Source: Ectothiorhodospira sp. BSL-9
GTDB taxonomy: Bacteria > Pseudomonadota > Gammaproteobacteria > Ectothiorhodospirales > Ectothiorhodospiraceae
Assembly: GCF_001632845.1 (NCBI RefSeq)
Contig: NZ_CP011994.1
Location: 3,110,001 to 3,174,000, forward strand
DNA: 64,000 bases
Reading direction: 5' to 3'
Below, piece by piece: positions 35,915-44,859 of this stretch. The stretch's first letter is position 1. Each line of letters begins with the position of its first letter. A model generated the notes under the pieces. That model was not told the DNA's origin and did not search any database. It saw only the letters and a program-made list of their open reading frames with translations. A program made the translations under genes and the position numbers.

Positions 35915-37563
35915 TGTCCCCAACCACAGTCCCGCGCCGCGCCCTCCTGGCCCTGGCCCTCTCCGGTCTGATGCTGTTGCCTGCCACCCAGGCTCAGGCT
36001 GATGACCTGCCCACCCCGCCCTGGCTGGAAGAGCGTCTGGATGCCTGGGGTCCGGCACCCGACACCCTGCCCGAGGGTGCTCCTCAGCCACACGCACCTC
36101 AGGCCTGGTCACCCGGCCCTGGACAGGTGGCATCCGGGCAGTTGGAGTTGTCGGTGGAGAACGCTGTCTTCATGGCCCTGCAGAACAACCGTTCCCTCAC
36201 CATGGAGCAGTTGCAGCCATTGATCACCGGTACCTTCGAGGCGGTGGAACGCGCGGTGTTCGATCCCGTGGTGTTTGGGGAGGTACGGCTTTCCGAGGAC
36301 GAGACGGTAAGGCAGTTCACCGAAGTGGTAGAGCGACCGGATGAGGTCACCCGCTCTCAGCGGGATCGTGCCGAGGCCGGTCTGCGCCAGAGTCTGCCCA
36401 CCGGTACCGACATCGAACTGTCACTGCGCACCGTGCGCGCCGACTCAGACCGGACCGAGGAACAGTTCACCTCCCGTGCCGGCCTCACCCTCACCCAGGC
36501 CCTGCTACGCGGTGCCCGCATCGATTCCAACCTGGCCAGTCTGCGTCAGGCTCGGGTGGACACACAAAGCTCCCTGTACGAGTTCCGGGGATTCACCGAG
36601 TCCCTGGTGGCCGACGTGGAAACCGCCTACTGGGACTACGTCCTGGCCAGTCGCCGCACCCAGATCTTCGAGGAATCCCTGGCGGTGGCGGGTCAGCAGC
36701 TGGAAGAGACCCGTCAGCGCATCCGCGTGGGTGACCGGCCCGAGAGCGAGGAAATCTCCGCCCGTGCCGAGGAAGCCCTGCGCCGTCAGGGCCTGATCGA
36801 TGCCCGCTCGCAGCGGGCCCAGACACGCATTCGTCTGCTGCAGCTCATCAACCCGCCCGTGGCCCACTGGGGCACACAGGTCACCCCCCTGGACGAACCT
36901 GATCCACAGGTACCCGCCCTGGAACCGGTGGGCGACCATATGGAACTGGCCAGGGAACTGCGCCCTGCCCTCAACGAGGCGCGCCTGCGGGTACAGCGGG
37001 GTGAGCTGGAAGTGATCCGCACCCGCCAGGGCCTGCTGCCCCGCCTGGATCTGTTCGTCACCCTGGGTCAGAGCGGCTATGCCTCTGCCTTTGGCGATGC
37101 CTGGCGGGAAGTGGATGGCCCGGGTTATGACTACAGCGTAGGTCTGCAACTGGAATATCCCATCGGTAATCGGGCAGCCCGGGCCGACGCCCAACGGGCG
37201 GGCCTGAGTCGTCAGCAGGCCCTGGAGGCCCTGGGCAACCTGCAGCAACTCACTGCCCTGGATGTACAAAATGCCTGGTTCGAGGCCAGCCGCACCCGCG
37301 AACAGATTCAGGCAACGCAGCTCACCCGCGAGCTTCAGGAGGAGGTCTTGCGGGGCGAGCAGGCCCGTTTCCGCGTGGGCACCGGCACCGCCCTGGCCCT
37401 GTCCCAGGCCCAGCGGGATCTGCTGGAGAGCCAGCTGGACGAGGCTGAAGCGATCATCCGTCATCGCCAGGCCCTGACCGAACTCTATCGCCAGAGTGGC
37501 ACGCTGCTGCTGCGCCGTGGCATCGAGGCCCCGGGAGATCAGGCGGTTGAAGTGAGCTTCTAA
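35911..37563 (+). CDS. TolC-family outer-membrane efflux channel
   Basis: A 550-residue outer-membrane factor for the upstream pump. The signal peptide is RALLALALSGLMLLPATQAQA followed by DD (written here in parts: RALLALALSGLM, LLPATQAQA). A proline-rich linker of about 70 residues precedes two repeated OEP domains; coiled-coil stretches include SLAVAGQQLEETRQRI and LSQAQRDLLESQLDEAEAI. The end is followed by a REP-like palindrome. Translation can begin at 35911 or at the next ATG, 35914. Confidence 0.9.
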   Translation: MMSPTTVPRRALLALALSGLMLLPATQAQADDLPTPPWLEERLDAWGPAPDTLPEGAPQPHAPQAWSPGPGQVASGQLELSVENAVFMALQNNRSLTMEQLQPLITGTFEAVERAVFDPVVFGEVRLSEDETVRQFTEVVERPDEVTRSQRDRAEAGLRQSLPTGTDIELSLRTVRADSDRTEEQFTSRAGLTLTQALLRGARIDSNLASLRQARVDTQSSLYEFRGFTESLVADVETAYWDYVLASRRTQIFEESLAVAGQQLEETRQRIRVGDRPESEEISARAEEALRRQGLIDARSQRAQTRIRLLQLINPPVAHWGTQVTPLDEPDPQVPALEPVGDHMELARELRPALNEARLRVQRGELEVIRTRQGLLPRLDLFVTLGQSGYASAFGDAWREVDGPGYDYSVGLQLEYPIGNRAARADAQRAGLSRQQALEALGNLQQLTALDVQNAWFEASRTREQIQATQLTRELQEEVLRGEQARFRVGTGTALALSQAQRDLLESQLDEAEAIIRHRQALTELYRQSGTLLLRRGIEAPGDQAVEVSF

Positions 37564-37572
37564 GACCTGTTC

Positions 37573-37604
37573 AAGGCCTTCGCGGCCTGGCGCCGCTCCC
37601 ACAT
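37573..37604. repeat. REP-like GC-rich palindrome
   Basis: AAGGCCTTCGCGGCCTGGCG followed by CCGCTCCCACA resembles the widespread gammaproteobacterial REP unit (GTGGGAGCGGC...GCCGCGAAGG on the other strand). It lies just after the TolC-like gene. A single copy is seen in the window, so the call rests on resemblance. Confidence 0.35.
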
Positions 37605-37694
37605 GACAGGCCCTGACCGGCCCTGCCAGCCCCCGTCATCGGGGGCGATCCATGCCGCTGACCCGTGGCGGCACATTGCCGATATCCTTGCCTC

Positions 37695-38588
37695 ATGACC
37701 ACACTGCAGATCCTCATCCCCACCTTTGCCCTGATCGTTCTGGGCTTCCTGCTGAAACGACATGCCGGCTTCAACCAGGGCTTCTGGTCCGACCTGGAAT
37801 GGCTGATCTACTACATCCTCTTCCCGGCGTTGCTGTTTGGCTCCCTGGCCCGGCACCCGCTGGAGCTCCAGAGCGCCGCCGGGATGATCTACACCGGGTT
37901 CATCTTCATGCTGGCCGGCATGGCACTGGGCTATCTGGGGCAGCGATGGATGCGCCTTGGCCAGCGGGAATTTGCCTCCGCATTCCAGTGCGGCTTCCGT
38001 TTCAACTCGTATATCGGCTTTGCCATTCTCGGCGGACTGCATGGGGCCGAGGGCGTGGCCGTGTTCGCCATCCTGACCGGCTTCATGGTGCCCCTGGCCA
38101 ATGTAGGTGCCGTGTGGGCCCTGGCCCGGCATGGCAATCACGGCCTGCTGCGGGAACTGGCCCGCAACCCCCTGGTGCTCTCCACCTTTGCCGGCCTGGC
38201 CTGGTCCATCACTGGCTGGCCTCTGCCCACGATGATCGACACCACCCTGGGCTTTCTGGGTGAGGCCGCCCTGCCCCTGGGGCTGATTGCCGTGGGGGCC
38301 GGTCTGCGGCTGGCGGGTGTGGGCCGGCATGCCCCGGCCATTGTCTATCTCACCGTGGTCAAGCTGATCGCCGTACCTGCCATCGCCGTGGGCGCCGCCA
38401 TGTTCTTCGGTGTCAGCGGTGTCTATCTGGCCGCTGCCCTGGTCCTGGCCGCCCTGCCCACCGCGTCCTCGGCCTATATCCTCGCGGTACGCATGGGGGG
38501 TGACGGGCAGATCGTGGCCGCCCTGATCGCCACGCACACCCTGGTAGCGGCCATCACCTTGCCCTTGTGGCTATTGTTGATTCAGTAA
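37695..38588 (+). CDS. AEC-family transporter (auxin efflux carrier type)
   Basis: A 297-residue inner-membrane carrier with about ten helices. The start MTTLQILIPTFALIVLGFLL at 37695 is the usual N-terminus. Family features are the central break IGFAILGGLHGAEGVAVFAI and the final LPTASSAYILAVRMGGD. Bacterial members include malate, malonate and putative organic-acid or amino-acid exporters; the substrate is unknown here. It is flanked by REP-like sequences and appears to be its own transcription unit. Confidence 0.88.
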   Translation: MTTLQILIPTFALIVLGFLLKRHAGFNQGFWSDLEWLIYYILFPALLFGSLARHPLELQSAAGMIYTGFIFMLAGMALGYLGQRWMRLGQREFASAFQCGFRFNSYIGFAILGGLHGAEGVAVFAILTGFMVPLANVGAVWALARHGNHGLLRELARNPLVLSTFAGLAWSITGWPLPTMIDTTLGFLGEAALPLGLIAVGAGLRLAGVGRHAPAIVYLTVVKLIAVPAIAVGAAMFFGVSGVYLAAALVLAALPTASSAYILAVRMGGDGQIVAALIATHTLVAAITLPLWLLLIQ

Positions 38589-38610
38589 AAGGCGGGCTCA
38601 GCATCAAACT

Positions 38611-38651
38611 CCCTTCTCCCCGCCGGGGAGAAGGGCCGGGGATGAGGGGGC
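38611..38651. repeat. Dispersed intergenic repeat, copy 1
   Basis: CCCTTCTCCCCGCCGGGGAG followed by AAGGGCCGGGGATGAGGGGGC: an 11-base inverted repeat (CCCTTCTCCCC/GGGGAGAAGGG) with a G-rich tail. A near-identical copy lies at 41721-41761 and a partial one at 43221-43243. Such units are typical REP-type repeats after genes in GC-rich gammaproteobacteria. Confidence 0.75.
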
Positions 38652-38726
38652 GCGGAGGGCACTCACTCCATTCAAAGTTGCGGTTACTCAACTCCGCCCG
38701 ATCGGGTTACACTCCGATATAACCTT

Positions 38727-39392
38727 ATGACCCCACTCGCGCCCACAGCCCCAGACCCAGCCTCCGTCACCGGCGTCATCCTGGCCGGTGGCCGGGGCGC
38801 GCGCATGGGCGGACGCGACAAGGGCCTTGTGGATCTCGCCGGACAACCCATGGTGCGTTGGGTCATGGACAGGCTCTCGCCTCAGGTGGACACGCTCATC
38901 ATCAGCGCCAATCGCCATGCAGATGCCTACGCAAGCTTCGGTGCCCCCGTCGTGGCCGACACCCAACCCGGCTTTGCCGGCCCCCTGGCGGGCATCGCCG
39001 CGGCGCTGGGTGCCGCCGCCACACCCTGGATACTCACCGCCCCCTGCGATTGCCCACAGCTTCCCAACGACCTGCTGCAACGACTGTCTCAGGCGCTCCA
39101 GGCTCAGGGTGGAAGGCTGGCCATCGCCCATGACGGTGAACGCCCGCAGCCCGTCTTTGCCCTGGTGCACCAGTCGCTGCTGCCGGACCTTGAGGGCTTT
39201 CTGAGCGCCGGCGAACGCAAGGCCCGGATCTGGTGCCAGCGCCATCACGCGGCCCTGGCCGACTTCTCTCACTGCGCCCGGGCCTTCACCAACATCAATA
39301 CACCTCAAGAGCATCGTTCGTTGGCTGCCACGCTCCCCGCCGCCGCGCACTCACCCAGGATGCCCACCCCGCTGGAGGACCGCGCCTCATGA
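38727..39392 (+). CDS. mobA: Molybdenum cofactor guanylyltransferase
   Basis: Transfers GMP from GTP to molybdopterin to make the guanine dinucleotide cofactor used by DMSO-reductase-family enzymes. The 221-residue protein has the nucleotide motif [30 protein letters not shown], and [14 protein letters not shown] with the metal aspartate. A proline/alanine-rich tail of about 20 residues is not conserved. It overlaps moaA by four bases (ATGA) as first of three cofactor genes. Confidence 0.93.
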   Translation: MTPLAPTAPDPASVTGVILAGGRGARMGGRDKGLVDLAGQPMVRWVMDRLSPQVDTLIISANRHADAYASFGAPVVADTQPGFAGPLAGIAAALGAAATPWILTAPCDCPQLPNDLLQRLSQALQAQGGRLAIAHDGERPQPVFALVHQSLLPDLEGFLSAGERKARIWCQRHHAALADFSHCARAFTNINTPQEHRSLAATLPAAAHSPRMPTPLEDRAS

Positions 39393-40393
39393 GTCCAACA
39401 CCCTCACCTGCCCTCGTCGACCGGTTTGGACGCCGCGTGAACTACCTGCGGATTTCCATTACCGATCGCTGCGATTTTCGCTGCGTGTACTGCATGAGCG
39501 AAGACATGCAGTTCCTGCCCCGAACCCAGGTACTCACGCTGGAAGAGATCCAGCAGATCGCCCAGGCCTTTGTGGCACTGGGCGTGGACAAGATCCGCAT
39601 CACCGGTGGCGAACCCCTGATACGGCGGGGTGTCACCAGTCTGTTCCGGGGGCTGGGCAACCTCCCCGGCCTTGAGGAACTCACCCTGACCACCAATGGC
39701 TCCCAGCTCGCCCGTCACGCCCCGGCGCTGCGGGCCGCAGGCGTCCGACGCATCAATATCAGCCTGGATAGCCTGCGGCCGGAGCGCTTTCGGCGCATCA
39801 CCCGGGTGGGCGACCTGCAAAGGGTGCTGGATGGCATTGATGCAGCCCGCGAGGCGGGCATGGAGCGGGTGAAGATCAACAGTGTGATCCTCAAGGGGCG
39901 TAATGAGGATGAGATCATCGATCTGGTGGACTTCTGTCGTGACCGGGGCATGGATATCAGCTTTATCGAGGAAATGCCCCTGGGCATGAATCCGGATCAC
40001 GACCGGGCCGAAGTGTTCTATTCCAGCGATCGGGTACGAGCCGATATCGAGGCGCACTACCCGCTGATCCCCACCACCGAGTCCACGGGCGGCCCGTCCC
40101 GCTATTTCCGTCTGGGCGATGGCCCCACCCGGGTGGGTTTCATCTCACCCCACAGTCACAATTTCTGCGGGGACTGCAATCGGGTGCGGCTGACCGCCGA
40201 GGGACGCCTGCTGCTGTGCCTGGGCCAGGAGCACTCGGTGGATCTGCGCCGTGTGGTGCGTGAGCACCCCGGGGATTCACGGGCGCTGACCCAGGCCATC
40301 ATCGACGCGATGCAGATCAAGCCACAGGGACATACCTTCGATCTGAGCGTCAAGCCGGTGATCCTCAGACACATGAGCGTGACCGGCGGATGA
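39389..40393 (+). CDS. moaA: GTP 3',8-cyclase
   Basis: Radical SAM enzyme for the first step of molybdopterin synthesis. The 334-residue protein carries the SAM cluster CDFRCVYC near residues 28-35 and the C-terminal cluster in [20 protein letters not shown]. It ends in [14 protein letters not shown]; the C-terminal GG tail needed for catalysis is present exactly at the end. The start at 39389 overlaps mobA, and the stop overlaps moeA, both by ATGA. Confidence 0.96.
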   Translation: MSPTPSPALVDRFGRRVNYLRISITDRCDFRCVYCMSEDMQFLPRTQVLTLEEIQQIAQAFVALGVDKIRITGGEPLIRRGVTSLFRGLGNLPGLEELTLTTNGSQLARHAPALRAAGVRRINISLDSLRPERFRRITRVGDLQRVLDGIDAAREAGMERVKINSVILKGRNEDEIIDLVDFCRDRGMDISFIEEMPLGMNPDHDRAEVFYSSDRVRADIEAHYPLIPTTESTGGPSRYFRLGDGPTRVGFISPHSHNFCGDCNRVRLTAEGRLLLCLGQEHSVDLRRVVREHPGDSRALTQAIIDAMQIKPQGHTFDLSVKPVILRHMSVTGG

Positions 40394-41709
40394 CCGAACA
40401 CCTCCTTGAACTCAACACGACTGCGACGCCTGCCATGACCCAAGCCCATACGCCTGCCCCCGCTCATTGTCACGATGACCATGACCCGGACTCCATGACG
40501 CTGGACCAGGCCCGGCAACGGATGCTCGACTCCGTGGCCCCGGTGGCCGGTCACGAACGGCTTGGGTTGCGCACCGCCCTGCAGCGGGTGCTGGCCGAAC
40601 CGGTCCTGGCCCCCATTGCCGTACCCGGCCATGACAACGCCGCCATGGACGGCTACGCCCTTCGCGGTGCAGACCTGCCCGGGCAGGGATCAGTACGACT
40701 GGAACTGATGGGCACCGCCTGGGCCGGCAAGCCTTACACCGGCTCAGTGGGACCAGGCGAATGCGTGCGCATCATGACCGGTGCCATGATGCCGAAAGAC
40801 TGCGACACCGTGATCATGCAGGAGAAGGTCACGCGCGAAAGCGATCAGATCATCATCCCCGCCGGGCCGCGTGCCGGCGAGAATATCCGCCGTGCCGGCG
40901 AGGATGTCCAACAGGGTGAGACGGTGCTGGACGCCGGAGCGGCGATCACCCCGGCGCGCCTGGGCCTTCTGGCCTCCCTGGGGCTGGTGGAAGTCACCGT
41001 GCGCCGTCGCCCGAGGGTGGCCTTTTTCTCCACGGGCGACGAACTCACACCCCTGGGTCAGCCCCTGCCACCGGGAGGCATCTACGACAGCAATCGCCAC
41101 ACCCTCTTTGGCATGCTCACCGCACTGGGTGTGGAAGTGCTGGACATGGGGGTGATCCCCGACGCCCGCGAGAGCCTGAAGGCGGCCTTCGAGGATGCGT
41201 CGGCCTGTGCCGATGTGGTGATCAGCACCGGTGGTGTCTCGGTGGGGGAAGCGGACTATATCCGCGACATCCTGGGTCAGGTAGGCCAGGTGGACTTCTG
41301 GAAAGTGGCCATCAAGCCCGGGCGTCCGCTGGCCTTTGGTCGCGTGGGGGAGGCCGTCTTCGTGGGCCTGCCGGGCAACCCGGTCTCGGCGGTGGTCACC
41401 TTTTATCAACTGGTGCAGCCCATGCTGCAACGGATGATGGGGATTGCCGAACCAGGGCTGCCCCCCCTGTTCCCGGCGATCTGCCAGAGCCCGCTGAAGA
41501 AGCGTCCGGGGCGGATCGAGTTTCAGCGAGGGGTGCTGGAGTTGGATGACGTGGGTGGGATGCAGGTCCGGGCGACCCCATCCCAGAGTTCCGGTGTGCT
41601 CAGTTCCATGAGCGAGGCCAATTGCTTCATTGTGCTGGAGATGGAGCAGAACCAGGTGGCGCCGGGCGAAACGGTGCAGGTGCAACCGTTCTGGGGCGTG
41701 CTGCCCTGA
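40390..41709 (+). CDS. moeA: Molybdopterin molybdotransferase
   Basis: Inserts molybdate into adenylylated molybdopterin. The 439-residue protein has the MoeA signature [16 protein letters not shown], the [12 protein letters not shown] strand, [14 protein letters not shown] and [17 protein letters not shown]. The first about 35 residues form a poorly conserved His/Asp-rich extension ([15 protein letters not shown]-like), so a later start (ATG at 40498, [11 protein letters not shown]) is possible. It is the third gene of mobA-moaA-moeA. moaB, moaC, moaD, moaE and mogA are not in the window. Confidence 0.95.
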   Translation: MTEHLLELNTTATPAMTQAHTPAPAHCHDDHDPDSMTLDQARQRMLDSVAPVAGHERLGLRTALQRVLAEPVLAPIAVPGHDNAAMDGYALRGADLPGQGSVRLELMGTAWAGKPYTGSVGPGECVRIMTGAMMPKDCDTVIMQEKVTRESDQIIIPAGPRAGENIRRAGEDVQQGETVLDAGAAITPARLGLLASLGLVEVTVRRRPRVAFFSTGDELTPLGQPLPPGGIYDSNRHTLFGMLTALGVEVLDMGVIPDARESLKAAFEDASACADVVISTGGVSVGEADYIRDILGQVGQVDFWKVAIKPGRPLAFGRVGEAVFVGLPGNPVSAVVTFYQLVQPMLQRMMGIAEPGLPPLFPAICQSPLKKRPGRIEFQRGVLELDDVGGMQVRATPSQSSGVLSSMSEANCFIVLEMEQNQVAPGETVQVQPFWGVLP

Positions 41710-41720
41710 GGGACGGGTTT

Positions 41721-41761
41721 CCCTTCTCCCCTGTGGGGAGAAGGGCCAGGGATGAGGGGGG
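41721..41761. repeat. Dispersed intergenic repeat, copy 2
   Basis: CCCTTCTCCCCTGTGGGGAG followed by AAGGGCCAGGGATGAGGGGGG, differing from the copy at 38611 at only a few bases. The inverted repeat lies between the convergent moeA and MTIP genes and may also act as a terminator. Confidence 0.75.
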
Positions 41762-41792
41762 CGGCGGGCACAACCCTCATCACCCACCGGAC

Positions 41793-42545
41793 CTACATGG
41801 TCGGAATCACCGCCTCCAACAGACGACGCACGTTCACCATGGCTTCACTGACATTCTTCTCCACATCCTCCATGGAGATCTCCCCGGCGCCTTCGCCGCG
41901 ACCAGCGGCCCAGTTGGCCACCACGGCGCAGGTGGCGTAACCCAAACCCAGTTCCCGGGCCAGGCCCGCCTCGGGCATGCCGGTCATGCCCACCAGATCA
42001 CAGCCATCCCGCTCCAGGCGGTCCACCTCGGCCCGGGTTTCCAGGCGCGGACCCTGGGTGGCGGCGTAGGTGCCACCATCATACGCATCCAGACCGATGG
42101 ACTTGGCGCCAGCGAGCAGACACTGGCGTAACTCCGAACAATAGGGCTCGGTGAAATCCACATGGGTCACGTGGCTCAGGTCTTCCTCGAACAGGGTATG
42201 CCCGCGGGACCAGGTGTAGTCGATGATCTGGTCGGGGAAGACGATCCGGGGCGGATACATCTCGGGGGTGATGCCACCCACGGCGGCCACCGCCACCACG
42301 CGGCTGATGCCGGCGTTCTTCAATGCCCAGAGGTTGGCCCGGTAGTTGATGCGATGCGGCGGGATGGTATGCCCGTAACCATGGCGTGCCAGGAACATCA
42401 CTTCCCGTCCGGCCAGTACACCATGGGTAATGGGTCCGGAGGGCTCACCATAGGGTGTGTGCATCATCTCGCGACGGGTGATTTCAAGGCCATTGAGGGA
42501 GGTCAGGCCGGTGCCACCGATGATGGCAATGGTACTGTCAGTCAT
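41793..42545 (-). CDS. S-methyl-5'-thioinosine (or thioadenosine) phosphorylase
   Basis: A 250-residue purine nucleoside phosphorylase family II enzyme in methylthio-purine salvage. Motifs: IAIIGGTGL, FLARHGYGHTIPPHRINYRANLW split as FLARHGYGHTIPPHR and INYRANLWALK, and TQGPRLETRAEVDRLE. The HRINYRANL form and the DLVGMTGMPEAGLARELGL stretch resemble the Pseudomonas methylthioinosine enzyme next to nagZ, which uses S-methyl-5'-thioinosine. Substrate choice between thioinosine and thioadenosine is inferred. It lies about 70 bases after the phosphoribosyltransferase gene in the same direction. Confidence 0.85.
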   Translation of the reverse strand: MTDSTIAIIGGTGLTSLNGLEITRREMMHTPYGEPSGPITHGVLAGREVMFLARHGYGHTIPPHRINYRANLWALKNAGISRVVAVAAVGGITPEMYPPRIVFPDQIIDYTWSRGHTLFEEDLSHVTHVDFTEPYCSELRQCLLAGAKSIGLDAYDGGTYAATQGPRLETRAEVDRLERDGCDLVGMTGMPEAGLARELGLGYATCAVVANWAAGRGEGAGEISMEDVEKNVSEAMVNVRRLLEAVIPTM

Positions 42546-42615
42546 GGATATCTCGTACTTTGGGGAACATTCAGGCCGCCCGATGGCGGCACGGATACGG
42601 TCAGGACACGGCGAT

Positions 42616-43173
42616 TCAACAGCCCTTCACGGCGTAGATACCGTTGGCGTTGCGCAGGTACTCCTTGTAGTCCATGCCATAACCGAAGACATAGCGATCT
42701 TCCACTTCCACCCCCACGTAGTCGGCTTCCAGGCCGGGCACGCGGCGATCGTGATGCTTGAGAACCAGGGCCGCGCTGCGAACCACGCTGGCTCCCTGCC
42801 GACGGCAATACTCCAGGAGGCCGGCCAGGGTGTGGCCTTCATCCAGGATGTCGTCCAGAACCAGGACGGTGCGGTCCTTGAGTTCAATCTGGGGTTCCAT
42901 GATCCAGTGCAGGGTGTCGCCTCCCTTGAGTTCGCCTCGGTAACGGGTGGCATGCACATAATCCACCTGCAGCGGAAAATGCAGGCGGGTGAGCAGATGG
43001 CCGGTGAAGACCACGCCACCGGTCATCACGCAGAGCAGCAAGGGGTTCTGATCCTTCATATCCCGGGTGATCGCTTCGGCCATGCGGTCGATTGCCGCCT
43101 CCACTTGTTGTTTCGAGACCAGACAATCGGCTTCGGCGTAGACCTGTGCGACATGCTCCGGGGTAACAGACAT
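42616..43173 (-). CDS. hpt: Hypoxanthine-guanine phosphoribosyltransferase
   Basis: A 185-residue type I phosphoribosyltransferase that recycles hypoxanthine or guanine to nucleotides. The PRPP motif is VLVLDDILDEGHTLAGLL, and DYVHATRYRGELKGGD is the flexible loop. The start is the ATG at 43173; the frame upstream overlaps a REP fragment. Placed upstream of the methylthiopurine phosphorylase, it would use the hypoxanthine that the latter releases, a coherent two-step salvage. Confidence 0.88.
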   Translation of the reverse strand: MSVTPEHVAQVYAEADCLVSKQQVEAAIDRMAEAITRDMKDQNPLLLCVMTGGVVFTGHLLTRLHFPLQVDYVHATRYRGELKGGDTLHWIMEPQIELKDRTVLVLDDILDEGHTLAGLLEYCRRQGASVVRSAALVLKHHDRRVPGLEADYVGVEVEDRYVFGYGMDYKEYLRNANGIYAVKGC

Positions 43174-43220
43174 GACAACCCTTTGTGTTTGGTGAATGAA
43201 GTGAGCCACTGAAGGCCTCG

Positions 43221-43243
43221 CCCCCTCTCCCACCGGGGAGAGG
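43221..43243. repeat. Dispersed intergenic repeat, partial copy
   Basis: CCCCCTCTCCCACCGGGGAG followed by AGG is a shortened version of the inverted-repeat unit at 38611 and 41721, between hpt and the DsrE gene. Confidence 0.45.
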
Positions 43244-43259
43244 AGACAAGCGAAACCGC

Positions 43260-43628
43260 TCAGTAGGTGAACGTCACCGTATCATCATCCATGGCTTCGC
43301 CAATCACATAGGCGCCACCCACGGTCTCGTCCACCTCCGGGATCATATCATCCCCCCAAAGATCCAGCGTAGGCGTACATACCTTGAACTTGACGCCCGC
43401 CTCGTGGGCATCCTTGATGAAGTCGTACACGGACTTGGGGCTGCCTTCCTGAACGAACAGGTTCTCGGCCACGCCCTTTTTGGCGAGTTCTCCGGCACGG
43501 CCGGTCATGACCACTTCCACGTCATATTCCATGGCTGCGGCCACGGTGGCCTGAAAGAACGGGGCCCCCAGTTCGGAAGGGTTCTTGGGATCGGTATTGA
43601 CCATAATAATGAGTAATTTGTCGGCCAT
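43260..43628 (-). CDS. DsrE-family protein
   Basis: A 122-residue DsrE/TusD-like fold protein starting KLLIIMVNTDPKNPSELGAP. One conserved cysteine is in FKVCTPTLDLWG (about residue 84), the usual position of the sulfur-carrying cysteine in active DsrE proteins. AAAGGAG precedes the ATG. No DsrF/H, TusE or sulfur oxidation gene is adjacent, so a sulfurtransferase role is possible but unproved. Confidence 0.8.
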   Translation of the reverse strand: MADKLLIIMVNTDPKNPSELGAPFFQATVAAAMEYDVEVVMTGRAGELAKKGVAENLFVQEGSPKSVYDFIKDAHEAGVKFKVCTPTLDLWGDDMIPEVDETVGGAYVIGEAMDDDTVTFTY

Positions 43629-43727
43629 TTTCTAACTCCTTTGGTGGTTCAGGCGGCATTATAGGCAGGCTATTCCACTCCCGCCAATGTATAAGGCCGG
43701 CTTATCCCAGGATCAGCCAAACCCTTG

Positions 43728-44774
43728 TCACACCGGCAATTCCATGTTCGAGGAATCATCCATCGCCCCCGCCAGGGCCACGGCCGCCTCCCACTCCGGA
43801 TCGCTGCGAAGTGCCTTCCAGTCCGGTGCCCGTCGACCGTGCATCCTTGCCAGCCTGGCCATGGCCACGGGCGCCTCGTGCCCTGCCAGGGCATCCAGCG
43901 CCTGGGCCGCGCCCTCGGGATGATTGCATACCAGCATCATGTCGCAACCGGCAGCCTGGGCCTTGAGCGCCCGCTCGCCGTAATCCCCGAAGGTCTCGGT
44001 GGCCGCCATGCTCAGGTCATCACTGAAGATGGCCCCCTGGAAGCGCAACTGTCCGCGCAGCATGTCCTTTAACCAATAACGCGAGAAACCCGCCGGAAGC
44101 CCATCGGCCCCGGAGTACACCACATGGGCGGGCATGAGCCCGGCGATGCCCTGCTCGACCAGGCGCTCAAAGGGCAGCATGTCGTCGGTCAGGATATCCC
44201 GCTGCGGTCGCTCGTCTACCGGCAATTCCAGGTGGGAATCGGCGCGCACGCCGCCATGGCCAGGGAAGTGCTTGCCCACCGCCTCCATCCCCGCCGAGCG
44301 CATCCCCCGCATCCACTGCACAGCCAGATCGGCCACCACATGGGGCGAGCGATGAAAGGCGCGATCACCAATCACACCGCTGCAGCCGTGGGCCAGATCC
44401 AGCACTGGCGCAAAGCTGAAATCCACTCCCGTGGCACGCAACTCCGCCGCCATCAGCCAGCCCAGCAGGCGGGACCTGCGACGTGCCTCGGTGGGGTTCC
44501 TGTCGTACACTTTGCCCAGGCGGGCCATGGGAGGCAGCTTCGTGAAACCTTCGCGAAAACGCTGTACCCTGCCCCCCTCATGATCCACGGCCACCAGCAG
44601 GTGTGGATCCCTGAGGGCGTGGATCCGGGTCACCAGGTTGGTCAGTTGTTCCACTGACTGGAAATTACGGGTGAACAGGATCACCCCGCCCGCCATGGGA
44701 TGGCACAGCAGGCGTTTCTCAGCGGCGGTGAGGGTGGTCCCCTCCAGATCCAGCATGACGGGGCCCAGGGGCAT
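43728..44774 (-). CDS. nagZ: Beta-N-acetylhexosaminidase NagZ
   Basis: Cytoplasmic glycoside hydrolase family 3 enzyme that removes N-acetylglucosamine from recycled peptidoglycan fragments. The 348-residue protein starts PLGPVMLDLEGTTLTAAEKR and has VAVDHEGGRVQRF, the catalytic loop KHFPGHGGVRADSHLELP (His/Asp pair) and the nucleophile region AIFSDDLSM. In pseudomonads nagZ also neighbours the methylthioinosine phosphorylase gene, and lexA is close by, as in this window. Confidence 0.95.
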   Translation of the reverse strand: MPLGPVMLDLEGTTLTAAEKRLLCHPMAGGVILFTRNFQSVEQLTNLVTRIHALRDPHLLVAVDHEGGRVQRFREGFTKLPPMARLGKVYDRNPTEARRRSRLLGWLMAAELRATGVDFSFAPVLDLAHGCSGVIGDRAFHRSPHVVADLAVQWMRGMRSAGMEAVGKHFPGHGGVRADSHLELPVDERPQRDILTDDMLPFERLVEQGIAGLMPAHVVYSGADGLPAGFSRYWLKDMLRGQLRFQGAIFSDDLSMAATETFGDYGERALKAQAAGCDMMLVCNHPEGAAQALDALAGHEAPVAMARLARMHGRRAPDWKALRSDPEWEAAVALAGAMDDSSNMELPV

Positions 44775-44859
44775 GGCAGCTCACTCTTGCACTCAGGATT
44801 GAGACCCGCGATTGTAACGGATGCGGCCTATTGGGCCACATGCAACCCAGAAGGATCGG

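Noticed and set aside
33059-36133. Long minus-strand open frame opposite the RND pump gene
   Set aside because: Shadow of the GC-rich pump gene; the translation is low-complexity and His/Gln-rich without motifs.
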